The notes under the pieces were generated by a model. The model was not told where the DNA came from. It did not search any database and was given only the letters and a program-made list of their open reading frames with translations. A program made the position numbers and the translations under genes. From Pelobates cultripes (taxonomy: Eukaryota; Chordata; Amphibia; Anura; Pelobatidae): a stretch of 64,000 bases of DNA. The stretch lies in assembly GCA_933207985.1 (NCBI GenBank), contig OW240921.1, forward strand, positions 96,075,192 to 96,139,191, read 5' to 3'. Positions 36,105 to 46,070 of the stretch are shown one piece after another (the first letter of the stretch is position 1; the number at the start of each line of letters is the position of its first letter).

Positions 36105-36247
36105 TGCGGAGTCCATACACACACACAGACTGCTGAGTCCATGCATACACACAGACTGTTGAGTCCATACACACACACACACACACACAGACTGCTGAGT
36201 CCATACACACACACACACAGATTGCTGAGTCCATACACACACACATA
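36105..36247. repeat. Minisatellite, AGACTGCTGAGTCCATAC plus (CA)n units
   Basis: Five or six units alternate a conserved GACTGCTGAGTCCATAC core with CA runs of different lengths. The array ends immediately before the duplicated hAT left end at 36256. Confidence 0.85.
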
Positions 36248-36699
36248 CTGCTGAGCAGGGCCGGCCTTAGGCCTTCAGGCGCCCTGTGCGAAAAATCTTA
36301 ACAGAGCCCCCCCCCCGCGCCATCCATGTGTATAGGGGATTTATTAAATGAAAATTTAACAATTAACAAATATTTATCACCTCTTCCCTGTCATTACCTT
36401 GCATGGAGGGAGGGCATGCTGATCTCTGGTGATACAGTTTGCTGGGAATATGGTCGGTGCCTTCACTGGGTGCAGACCATCAGCAACTGTCTCCTGAGCT
36501 CAGGCACTTACAGTATCAGAGCTTTCCTGTGGTAATCCGCGGCAACGTTCTGATTGGCCGGAACTCGGAAGACAGCTACATTTATCATGTGTGTGTCAGA
36601 CGTGATTGTGTGATGTGTTCTCTGTGTGCCATATTTGTAATGGGTGTATTGACTGTGGCTGATATGTGTGTGTATTGACCGTGTGTGATTTTTGTTCAC

Positions 36700-38400
36700 T
36701 ATAGCAGTAGATAGGGGGAGCAGGGGCACTGGGGTAGATGTGGGAGCAATGCACTATAGCAGTAGATAAGGGGAGCAGTGTCACTAGGGTAGACAGGGAA
36801 CAATGGCAATATAGGGGGAGCATGGGCACAATAGGGATGGATAAGGAGCATGGGCACTATAGGGGTAGATGGAGGGATCAGGTACACTATAGGGGTAAAT
36901 GGGGAAGCACTATAGGGGTAGATGGGGAGCAGGGGTGCTATAGTGGTAGATCGAGGAGCAGGGGCACTATAGAGGTAGATAGGGGGAACTATAGAGATAG
37001 ATGGGGAACATGGGTACTATAGGAGTAGAGGGGGCACTATAGGAGTAGAGGGGGCACTATAGGGGTAGAGGGGGGCACTATAGGGATAGATGGGGAACAG
37101 GTGTACTATAGGGGGAGCAGGGGCACTATAGGGGTAGAGGGGGAACAGGGGTACTATAGTGGGAGCAGGGGCACTGTAGGGATAGATGGGAACAGGGGTA
37201 CTATAGGTGTAGATGGGGGCATTATAGGGATAGATGGGGAACAGGGGTACTATAGTGGGAGCAGGGGCACTGTAGGGATAGATGGGAACAGGGGTACTAT
37301 AAGGGGAGCAGGGGCACTATAGGTGTAGATGGGGGCACTATAGGGATAGATGGGGAACAGGGGTACTATAAGGGGAGCAGGGGCACTATAGGGGTAGAGG
37401 GGGCACTATAGGTATATATGGGGAACAGGGGTACTATAGGGGTAGAGGGGGCACTATAGGGAACAGGGGTACTATAGGGGTAGAGGGGGGTCACTTTAGT
37501 GGTAGAGGGGGAACATGGTTACTATAGGGGTAGAGGGGGGCCCTATAGGGATAGGGGGCACTATAGGGATAGATGGGGAACAGGGTTACTATAAGAGTAG
37601 AGGGGGCACTATAGGGATAGATGGGGAACAGGGTTACTATAGGGGTAAAGGGTGCACTATAGGGGAAGAGGGGGGCACTATAGGGATAGATGGGGAACAG
37701 GGTTACTATAGGGGAAGAGGGGGGCACTATAGGGATAGATGGGGAACAGGATTACTATAGGGGAAGAGGGGGGCACTATAGGGATAGATGGGGAACAGGG
37801 TTACTATAGGGGTAGAGGGGGGCACTATAGAGATAGATGGGGAACAGGATTACTATAGGGGAAGAGGGGGGCACTATAGAGATAGATGGGGAACAGGATT
37901 ACTATAGGGGAAGAGGGGGGCACTATAGGGATAGATGGGGAACAGGGGTACTATAGGGGAAGAGGGGGGCACTATAGGGATAGATGGGGAACAGGGTTAC
38001 TATAGGGGTAGAGGGGGGCACTATAGGGATAGATGGGGAACAGGGTTACGATAGGGAAGAGGGGGCACTATAGGGGAAGAGGGGGGCACTATAGGGATAG
38101 ATGGGGAACAGGGGTACTATAGGGGTAGAGGGTGCACTATAGGGGAAGAGGGGGGCACTATAGGGATAGATGGGGAACAGGGTTACTATAGGGGTAGAGG
38201 GGGGGCACTATAGAGATAGATGGGGAACAGGATTACTATAGGGGAAGAGGGGGGCACTATAGGGATAGATGGGGAACAGGGTAGGGGTGGGGGGGGGCAC
38301 TATAGAGATAGATGGGGAACAGGATTAGTATAGGGGAAGAGGGGGGCACTATAGGGATAGATGGGGAACAGGGGTACTATAGGGGGAGCAGGGGCACTAT
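36700..38400 (+). repeat. VNTR in the hAT core, about 45-50 bp composite unit
   Basis: About 35 units alternate GGCACTATAGGGATAGATGG with ACAGGGTTACTATAGGGG and variants. Units become more regular toward the right. The first hAT copy (32543) also begins this array just before the gap. Confidence 0.95.
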
Positions 38401-38632
38401 GGTCTCACTTACCAGGCAGCAGATTCAGGCCTCGGTTAGCTCCGCCCCTGCCGACCACTTGGCTCCGCCCCCATCGGCTGCTTGGCTCCGCCTCCTACAG
38501 TCTCTTTCGCTGCTAAGCCCTGGTAGAGGGCAGGGGGTGTGCAAGCTGTCAGCCATAGGGCGCCCCCTGCTGCCATGGCGCCCTGTGCGGCCGCACAGAT
38601 CGCACACCCCTAAGGCCGGCCCTGTGTGTGCA

Positions 38633-39505
38633 TAGCTGCACTTTGCTTCATATAGGCATTGATTGAAATCATGCCTCCACTGAGTGTGGTGAAGCCAATA
38701 TGTGGCGTACCACTGGTCTCACGGGCCCTGACTGAACCATTATTCGAACCTGTAGTAGGAGCTTCCATGGTGGTAGCACAGAAAGTGCTGGTGGCTGGTA
38801 CCCCAGCAAGGAAAATGGGTGAACTCCAGTCTTGATCCTGTGTACCCCCCTTCACTGAATTTCAACAGGATATGGTTGTCTTGCATGTAGCACCATTGAT
38901 CCTGCCTAAAGTGAGAACCTTTCAATGCCATTCTCTACCTGTAGCAAAGGATTTGGGGCATTCTCCACTAGTGCTGTTACAGCAGGGGTTCTCAACCCAG
39001 TCCTCAGGACCCCCTACCAGTCCAGGATTTGGGGATTACCTGGGTGTGTCTCAGGTGTTTAGAAAAAGGGAAAAAAACACCTTAGACTCTAAGGTGTTTT
39101 TTCTTTTCTTTTTCTAAACACCTTAGACACACCCAGGTAATCCCTTAACCCTGGACTGGTAGGGGGTCCTGAAGACGAACGTTGAGAACCCCTGTGTTAC
39201 AGCATCTTGTGGGCTTCCAGGGCAATGGTCTCTGCTGAAACTTTGCAAAGTTGGCATTTGGACCTCTTTGAACTAGTTTGTGCTGCATTACATATTGGAC
39301 ATTGAAGCAATTAATGGGGCACAATTTGGACGTCACGTCCGTTCTCTACCTCTGCTGGAGGGTATCAGGGCACTCTCCTCTCATGCTGTGGCAACATCAT
39401 GGATTGCCATGGCAATGGTTTCTGCTGACACTTTTTGTAAGCTAGCATTTGAACCTCTTTAGACACGTTTGTCTGGCATTTCATACTGTTAGTTAAAACA
39501 GTCTA
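38633..39505 (+). pseudogene. DIRS tyrosine recombinase remnant, C-terminal part
   Basis: After the hAT, the 320-bp unit shared with 32010-32330 appears again (38633-38945). Two versions of the recombinase C-terminus follow. The first (about 38920-39330) is broken by a hAT MITE and reads HYILDIEAINGAQFGRHV near its end. The second (39335-39500) reads LEGIRALSSHAVATSW and ADTFCKLAFEPL. In DIRS recombinases this block normally holds the RAHSTR-type HxxR catalytic residues. Here the positions read RALSSH, so His and Arg are both lost. Confidence 0.6.
38983..39194. mobile_element. hAT MITE with long inverted repeats and perfect target-site duplication
   Basis: This is a 212-bp, almost fully self-complementary element with ends CAGGGGTTCTCAACCCAGTC and GTTGAGAACCCCTG. 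The duplication TGTTACAG lies at 38975-38982 and 39195-39202. It interrupts the first DIRS recombinase C-terminal copy. Confidence 0.92.
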
Positions 39506-39616
39506 TGATGCACAATTTGGTACTCAAGTAGTTAACTCAGTTCATTCTTCTATTTATGTTGAATTATTCTGATAATTTGATTGGCTATTCTGTCCCTCCC
39601 TTTGTAAGCTTGGGTA

Positions 39617-39717
39617 TTCCCCATGTGTATATGCTGCCATGATTAGCCAGGAAAGTGGAAAATTTATTCATACTTACCGTAATTTTCTTTTCCTGGCTAT
39701 TATTCATGGCAGCATAT
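39617..39717. repeat. DIRS internal complementary region
   Basis: It contains CATGATTAGCCAGG, the complement of the left-end version, followed by TTCATACTTACCGTAATTTT and CCTGGCTATTATTCATGG, the complement of the right-end version. This back-to-back arrangement is diagnostic of DIRS elements, where it guides circularisation. Confidence 0.9.
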
Positions 39718-39767
39718 ACTTCCCACCCATTAATGTCTCTATTTATGTACTGTAGAGCTTGTAAACT

Positions 39768-39916
39768 GACTGAGGACCTTAGGGATGGAGCCTCCTTTTA
39801 AAACCTTGGTAGTTTTCCTGTCCTATCGGCTGTAGGGGAGGAGCTAACCCATGTGTATATGCTGCCATGAATAATAGCCAGGAAAAGAAAATTACGGTAA
39901 GTATGAATACATTTTC
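39768..39916 (-). repeat. DIRS right inverted terminal repeat
   Basis: It pairs with 27511-27632 and extends about 40 bp further, ending AAAATTACGGTAAGTATGAA. It is the more complete of the two ends. Confidence 0.9.
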
Positions 39917-40074
39917 CACTATATATACATATATATATGTATGTTTATTTTTTTGCTTATACTACTTTAGTTAAAATTTTAATGTTTCAAGTATACAGAT
40001 CTCCTTGTGATTGCAGTTCTGTAAACTGATTTATATTTTCATGAATGTTCCTACTTCTGCATTAGTGGCATCAA

Positions 40075-40882
40075 TGGCATCAGTACTGCCTGTAACGGAA
40101 TGCCTGTACCCAGAGTGGTACCTCCGCTGTAGATTCTCCCAGGTCCCGTATTGAAGCAGTGAATATAACTCTCGCATACCCAAACATTAGTCAAGACCTT
40201 GATGAAATGTACAAAATGAACTTGTTTATTCAGCCAAAAGCACACACATTTATACACAGACCCCCAACATGGGGTCTCTATTCAGAAACACATAAGCCCG
40301 TCCAGGAGATAATTGAGTTGATAACCGGTAAACGAACATAGAAAATACCCCAAAACACTTGTTAAACATTACGTATCCCCACACATCATTTTAAAGTAGA
40401 GATCAGGGCACCCATTCTGGAAAAATAGCGCTCTGATCCATGCATAATTGGCCAAACGCCACACTGTCAAAGTTGGGCCCGACCACTGCCATTGTCTTGG
40501 CCGAAAAGAGTTCCACTCGGTCCGGTTAAATCCGGTGTGATTTTGTCTGGCGCCATATCTCCAAGAGAAAGTTGAGCCTTCTGATGGTTTCCGGGAACAA
40601 TTGTTCACTTTCCTGGCCACAAGCTTCCCTCCAAAAAGCACTTTTCTGGGTCACTGGGAAAGTGGGGAAAATGGAGGTCCAAGTTGACCGGGAAAACCTG
40701 CAACACATGGCTGGGCCGGAGTTCCAGAGCATTTTTAGGTTGGTTGCGCTCATAGCTTCTGAGTACTCTGGCTTGCAAGGAATGGGAAGGTAACTGAACA
40801 GGAAGGGAAGAGATCAGTGGTTCATAGTCTTTTAGGAGTTCATCACACTGCACATTTCTGTTCGCGGATAGCATCGACTGCC
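40075..40882 (-). mobile_element. Solo LTR (Gypsy-like), minus strand
   Basis: On the minus strand it starts TGTGGCAGTCGATGC at 40882. It has a TATAAATG box near 40254 and the polyadenylation signal CTGAATAAACAAG near 40235, and ends near TGTAACGG/TGCC at about 40075. Its start TGTGGCAG and its length of about 0.8 kb match the solo LTR at 42306-43108. The exact 3' end and target duplication are unresolved. Confidence 0.6.
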
Positions 40883-40989
40883 ACATTCAGCCAAAGAAAG
40901 CCCATACAAATATGGACAAACTTGATATAATTAATGCAAGGGGGGACTTCAACTTTAGGTATATCTGGGCCACAAAATGTTTACTTACT

Positions 40990-41107
40990 GCATAGAAGTA
41001 GAACTCCCATGATGATTTGCATTCCTTTAGAGTTTGTTTAGAATGGAAAAGCATCATGGAAGCTGTAGTCTTAAAACATCTGGGGATCTACCTTTTGGGC
41101 ACCCCTG
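40990..41107 (-). repeat. hAT MITE fragment
   Basis: ACTCCCATGATGATTTGC, CATCATGGAAGCTGTAGTC and the terminus GGGCACCCCTG match the complete MITE at 54928-55064. The left terminus is lost. Confidence 0.65.
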
Positions 41108-42104
41108 CGTTACAGGGTGCTCAAGAGGGGATTGATAGTTGACACCACGATGTACTAGGGCAATGGTTTTCTTCATAAAAGTCCTTACACAACAAAATAG
41201 TTTGGTGACTGTTTGTTTTACCCAATAATGGTCAGATAAATTGACCCCTTATGCTTCTAAAGGTTTTACATAAGTAAAACTAAACACCGTAACCTTTACC
41301 TTCCATTTACAAGTGTTCTAATAACCTGCTTTCATGCACAGAGTCAAGGGCAAAATCCTACTATAAATATTAAATGTGTTATCACAGAAAGACAATTTGT
41401 TAATGACATATCAATATATTTGTGTTACTTTTTATAGTGTTTTATGCTGAACAAATACATGATAGGTACTGCAAATAGTCATGCAAACGCCAGATTACAC
41501 TATTTGAGGATATGTAGAAGGAACGGGGCAGAAATATGATTTGTCATTGAGTATAGTACAAAGTACGGCTGCTGTGTTTGTTTTGGAGAAAAACAGCACA
41601 TTGTTGGTGGAACGTTATATTGGGCTGACAGCATATGCTTAGCAGTTGTATAAATCTTCTCAAATCTATTTGGTTTTTATTAAAGGGGAAGTTAGAGGAA
41701 GAGGGTGGAAGAAGGAAAGGGGACATTACGATGAAGGAGAAGATGGCATGGAATAGGTATTTATTGGATGGTGGTGGGTGCTTGCTAGTAAAGAAAGTCA
41801 TGAGATGACAACAACGAATGCTAGGATTGTTGTAAAGTTCAAGATGGTTTTAAGAAACAAGGTAAATCATAGAACGACTGACCTAGCAACGGCAAGCGGC
41901 TAAACGGGTGATGAGATTACGAGGGATCAAAGTAGGTAGTAACATAATGGGTTGGAATGCAGATGGTGCTTAGAGGGATGCTGTGAAGCTAACTAAGATT
42001 GAAAATTAGAAAAAATTGATATGACAAGTTTATTTTGAGATGGAGGCAATTGAAGAAGGTCTTTGGGGGCACAGGGTATCTGGAGAAACACGTTAGGGGG
42101 GTGA
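41108..42104. other. AT-rich sequence without recognisable gene
   Basis: No exons, RNA genes or element termini are evident. Confidence 0.35.
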
Positions 42105-42305
42105 AAGCTTAAAAATAATTTCAGGAAGTTTTACTTTACTAAGGGGGTAGTGGATGCATGGAATAGACTTCCAGCTGAAGTGGTAGAAGTTAACACAATG
42201 AAGGCGTTTAGGATATCCTAGATACAAGATAAGGTTAGGGACTAATGAAAGTATTTCGAAAATTGGGCAGACTAGATGGACCAAATGATTCTTATCTGCA
42301 GTCAC
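42105..42305 (+). repeat. 3' end of a non-LTR retroelement, interrupted
   Basis: This is a copy of the RT-tail repeat at 5640-5878 (GCATGGAATAGACTTCCAGC, then CAGACTAGATGGACC). It is broken after GTCAC by the solo LTR and resumes at 43109 with GTCACATTCTATGTTTCC. Confidence 0.75.
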
Positions 42306-43108
42306 TGTGGCAGAAATGCCTCTGCCACATGTTCTTGGAAGGGCCTGCTTGCCAGCCTCCTGCCAAAAGACTATGGGCCCTTTAAAAAATAATTTGATTT
42401 ATGTACTTTTGTACTCCAGAAAAAGTGACCAACCGTTGGCCCTAATTCCCTGGAACTATTTTGGGCATAGAACCAGGTGCACGGTCGGTCAAAATTTTGA
42501 TTTCCATGGAACTCCTGAACCCCTGAACCGATCCAGTTGATTTTTGGATAAGTTGGTCCCCCAGATCGGAGCTATCAGGGAAAATGACTTTTGTGGGGTT
42601 TCCATGTGTTTTGAAAGTACTTTCGGGTTATTGTAAAATGTTTTCTGTGTCTGAAGATAATTGAGTTTAGTACAGTTTCTTATCTATCAGGCACAGGGGA
42701 GGGATTATCCTGTTATGTGTGGGAGTGTCCTGGAGCCAATGTAATTACAGTGTGTACTTTGTCACAGTCCCCTTTCAGGTCCAGTGGGGAATGCCCCTGG
42801 AATATGTTATGGAAAACCCGTTGCATGGGGACTTGCATATAAGGCCAGTTTTGGCTGCCATTAAAGCCTTGTCTTGTGATTGTAGGGAACAGCTATACCA
42901 GCTATATCATTAGCTCTTGTAAGAGCTATCCTGCTATACTTTCTGGAGTAGGAGAGGTCTACTCACTGGAAGCTGAATCCCTGACTGTCCAGGGTGGGTG
43001 GAGGACAGCGAGACTCTAGCCAAGCTGTGGTGGCTAAGGGTCTACAGTGCTGATGGTGTCTGGAAGTACTCAGAGGTACTAGGAAGCGGTGACTGGTGGA
43101 GGCACCCA
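42306..43108 (+). mobile_element. Solo LTR with 5-bp target-site duplication
   Basis: The 803-bp element starts TGTGGCAGAAATG and ends GGCACCCA, i.e. TG...CA. It is flanked by GTCAC at 42301-42305 and 43109-43113. A TATAAGG box lies near 42838. The host repeat reads on correctly across the removed insert. The LTR has no internal coding region, so it is the product of LTR-LTR recombination. The 5-bp duplication fits Gypsy-type elements. Confidence 0.88.
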
Positions 43109-43239
43109 GTCACATTCTATGTTTCCATGTATTGGGTAAATATTGAGGAAAACACAGATTATCCCTATTAGGCACACTAAAGAGCACTTCTCCAAGAAAC
43201 ACCCAATGGCTAAATGCTTAAGCTCTCCCCAAGATAAAA

Positions 43240-43760
43240 GGATAATCCAGACGTGGACCCCATGATTTCTGTACCTAGGGAGTATCAGCTACGCCTTGCT
43301 GACGAGGCCCAAACAAGGCCAAACCGATGATCTTTGTCTCTCTTGGGAACTTTCCAGCATCTCAGATCTAGACTGCCTGCCAGGATTTCATGTTTACCCC
43401 CTAGTCTTCTGATCTCTTCAGTCTGGTGCTGCACCTCACAGTGCCGCTACTGCTGTACAAAGGCTGAAGAGATCTGACTCTATCTTCAGCTGGTTATAAC
43501 CTTGTAATTATGTTCTTCCAATTTAGTTTAGCCTTACCCATTTTTGCTTGTCAGTTTATTGGATCTGTTTCAGATTTGGTCATTTTATCCTGCTTGTTGA
43601 CTCCTGGAAGTCTTGCCCCCAGTACCCTGTTCTCAGAAGTAATTCTTCCAATTTACTGCTCCCGGAAGGCTTGCTCCCAGTATCTTGAAGGCCAGAGGCC
43701 CTATGGCCTTGTTCCCAGTCCTGAAGTCCTGGGTTCCAGAGGCCTGGTTATTTCCTTGTA
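43240..43760 (+). repeat. Unclassified repeat with degenerate hammerhead-like motif
   Basis: CTGACGA at 43299-43305 is followed by stem-like GGCC / loop / GGCC and AAAC at 43321-43324. This is the hammerhead order, but the G of the GAAA core is missing. Downstream, two related segments (ACTCCTGGAAGTCTTGCCCC and GCTCCCGGAAGGCTTGCTCC) form an imperfect direct repeat. The T2 MITE at 43761 interrupts it. Confidence 0.4.
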
Positions 43761-44304
43761 TTAAAGGAACAGTATAGTCACCAGAACCACTACAGCTTAA
43801 TGTAGTTGTTCTAGTGTATATAGTCTGTCACTTTAGGCTTTTCAGAGGCAAGGCAGTGTTTACATTGGTGGCTAGTAACACCTCTAGTGGTAGTCACTCA
43901 GGCGGCCACTAGAGGTGCTTCCTAGTTCAGTGCTGCACAGTAGGCAGAACTTGCATTCAGCATCTCAACGCTTTGCTTGGAGATGCTTAACGCTCCCCAT
44001 AGAGCTGCATTGAGTCAATGCCACTCTATGAGGAGATGCTGATTGGCGCAGCAAGGCTTTTTGCCGTACATGCGCACTAGCCTGACAATCATTCCCTATG
44101 GGAAAGCATTGGATTGGCTGAGATCATCCAGATTGATTGGAGACAGGACCAGCCGTGACGAGATCAGCATGGCAATGGAGAAAAGGCATGCATTTATCGC
44201 CTTTATCGCCATTGTAAAGGGGGGCCAGGGACCTAAATATTTATTCCAGCAGTAAAGTGTTAGGAATACATGCTTCTATTCCTTACACTATAGTGATCCT
44301 TTAA
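43761..44304. mobile_element. T2/Kolobok-type MITE
   Basis: Ends are TTAAAGGAACAGTATAGTCA and CACTATAGTGATCCTTTAA, with TTAA at both sides. The interior (TAGTAACACCTCTAGTGG, GCTTCCTAGTTCAGTGCTGC) matches the MITE at 58932-59427. Confidence 0.85.
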
Positions 44305-44384
44305 GTTCCCCAGTTCTCTTGTTTTGAGTTTGTGTTATTCATTTGTGTTTGCAGCTCATTTTCCTTTTTAGCATGATATGTATG

Positions 44385-45933
44385 CAGGGCCGGACTGGGA
44401 AAAAAATTAGGCCCGGGCATTTTTCAATCAGAGCGGCCCCCTAAGAAGGGGGCGGGGCCAGAGAGTGTGTGTTTTGTCATCACTAATGACAAGCACGCCC
44501 CTCTCAAAGTGAGCATGTTGGTTCAATGCCCAGATGCCCAGAGCCCAGCGCAAGCAAATTTAATAACATGCTTGCGCTGTGTTTGCTTTTAAATTGTCTC
44601 TGGTATCTCCACAAGTGGGATACCAGAGGACAAATGGGCCAGGAAAGTGCATGGTGCATATGTTTGGAGCCTGCTTGTGGGATTGCGTGTGTGTAGAGTG
44701 TGGTGTGGTATTGTGTAAATAGGTCAATTTCATTTGTGTTTGTGGTGTAATATGTGTGGCTAGGGGCTGTAGAGAGTGTGTGTATAGGGGGCATAGTTTT
44801 ATAGGGGATGCAGCGAGTGTGTGCATACGGGCTGAAGTGTGTGTGTATAGGTGACGTAGTGTGTGTAGGGGTTGCAGAGAGGGTGTGTTTAGAGAATGTT
44901 GTATGTGTTTGCTGACAAGGAATGTAGTGTGTGTGTGTGTGTGTAGGAGATCTACTGTGTAAAGGACCCAGTGTGTGCGTGTGTGTGTGTGTGGAGAGGA
45001 TTAAGAGTGCAAATAGGGTAAGGGATCTAGTGTGTATCTGGAGCGTAATGTGTGTAGTGGTGCAGTGTGAGGGGTGCTGTAGTGTGTGTGTGTGTGTGTG
45101 TATATATATATTTGGACTTATTGTATGTGTGAGGGGCGCAGTGTGTGTATGTAAGAGGGGTGCTGTGTGTGAGGGTGTTTTTATCTGCTGTCACATTCTA
45201 GGTTTCTAATTTTCATTGTCTGTTAACTCACTGAGGGTTATTTATATATATGTGTGTGTGTCTGGGGGTTCTGTGTGAGTTTGGGTGCTGTGTCTGGGGG
45301 TGCGGTGTGTGTGTGTGTGTGTGTGTCTGGGTGCGCTGTGTGTGTCTGGGTGGGGGGTGCTGTGTGTGTCTGGGGGTGCTGTGTGTGGGGTGCTGGGGTG
45401 CTGTGTGTGTCTGGGGGGGCTGCTGTGTGTGTGTCGGGGGGCGTGCTGTGTGTGAGTGAATGTATTTTTAATTTAAATATTTTTTTTCTTAATCAAAAAA
45501 AAAAATTATATCCCCCCTCTCCCTTCTTACCTTTATCCTGGGAGGGGGGGAGGAGATCCGTTCTGCCAGGGGTGCCATGAGGGGAGCCGTGCTGCCTTCC
45601 CTGGTGGTCCAGTGGTGAGAGTGAACTCTAACCTGCGGGTTAGAGTTCACTCTCGCGAGATTAGAGCTCACTCTCGCGAGATTAGAGCTCCGCCGGTCCT
45701 CTCTCCTCACTCCCTCCCTCCCCAGCCTGCGGCCGCATCTCCCTGCCTGTGGGCCGGTCGGGGGGATCTTTGATCTCCCCACCGGCCCACAGAGGCACAT
45801 AGCAGGGCTGGCGCTCGGGTAGCGCTGGCCCTGCAGGGGCCGGCCGGGGAGATCCCCTGCCGGCATTCGGCCCCACGGCCATCGCGGCCCACCGGGCATG
45901 TGCCCGGTATGCCCGATGGCCAGTCCGGGCCTG
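44385..45933. mobile_element. hAT non-autonomous element with GT-rich core and perfect target-site duplication
   Basis: Ends are CAGGGCCGGACTGGG and CCAGTCCGGGCCTG. The duplication TATGTATG lies at 44377-44384 and 45934-45941. The core from about 44690 to 45460 is a degenerate TGTGTGTCTGGG tandem tract, and 45540-45930 is GC-rich with repeated TCTCGCGAGATTAGAGCTC. Open frames in both parts are compositional. No transposase is present. Confidence 0.92.
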
Positions 45934-46004
45934 TATGTATGGCGTTTGCTGCTGGTGTCAAAACCTTTTCCCAACCAAACTCTGACACTGACCTTGGGCA
46001 GGAT

Positions 46005-46070
46005 CAGTCTGATAGCGCTACGGAATCTGATGGCGCTATATAAATAATAATAATAATAATAATAATATGC
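46005..46070 (+). repeat. L2 3' tail
   Basis: AGCGCTACGGAATCTGATGG, GCGCTATATAAATAA and an (ATA)n tail are the diagnostic L2 end. Almost nothing else of the element remains. Confidence 0.8.

Larger units (their letters stand above)
32543..38624. mobile_element. hAT element (or rearranged hAT locus) with perfect target-site duplication
   Basis: Outer ends are CAGGGCCGGCCTTAGGCC at 32543 and CCTAAGGCCGGCCCTG at 38609-38624. The 8-base duplication TGTGTGCA flanks them at 32535-32542 and 38625-38632, so they mark one insertion into the DIRS recombinase region. The 6.1 kb between is not a simple element. It contains an assembly gap (33031-33130), unrelated sequence (33131-36255), and a second copy of the hAT left end at 36256 that is about 98% identical to 32543-33030 and leads into a VNTR and the right end. 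A single clean copy would be about 2.4 kb (the 36256-38624 part). Confidence 0.75.
27511..39916 (+). mobile_element. DIRS-type tyrosine-recombinase retrotransposon, decayed and interrupted
   Basis: DIRS elements integrate through a circle using a tyrosine recombinase, and have inverted terminal repeats plus an internal complementary region instead of LTRs. Here a left inverted repeat (27511-27632) pairs with a right one (39768-39916). A segment at 39617-39717 contains the complement of both outer ends joined back to back. The ends differ slightly (GGCTAATCATGG on the left, GGCTATTATTCATGG in the right-end type) and the internal region reproduces each version on its proper side. Coding remnants follow the family order: gag, RT/RNase H, then recombinase. 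The element is split by a hAT insertion (32543-38624), a CA-rich hAT end (about 30880-31871) and a hAT MITE (38983-39194). Confidence 0.9.

Noticed and set aside
36700..38400. CRISPR-like array of regular repeats
   Set aside because: Units abut without unique spacers and vary gradually, as in a VNTR. The genome is vertebrate.
45540..45930. Possible CpG island or promoter
   Set aside because: The GC-rich block lies wholly inside the hAT element bounded by TATGTATG, and similar blocks occur in the other hAT copies.
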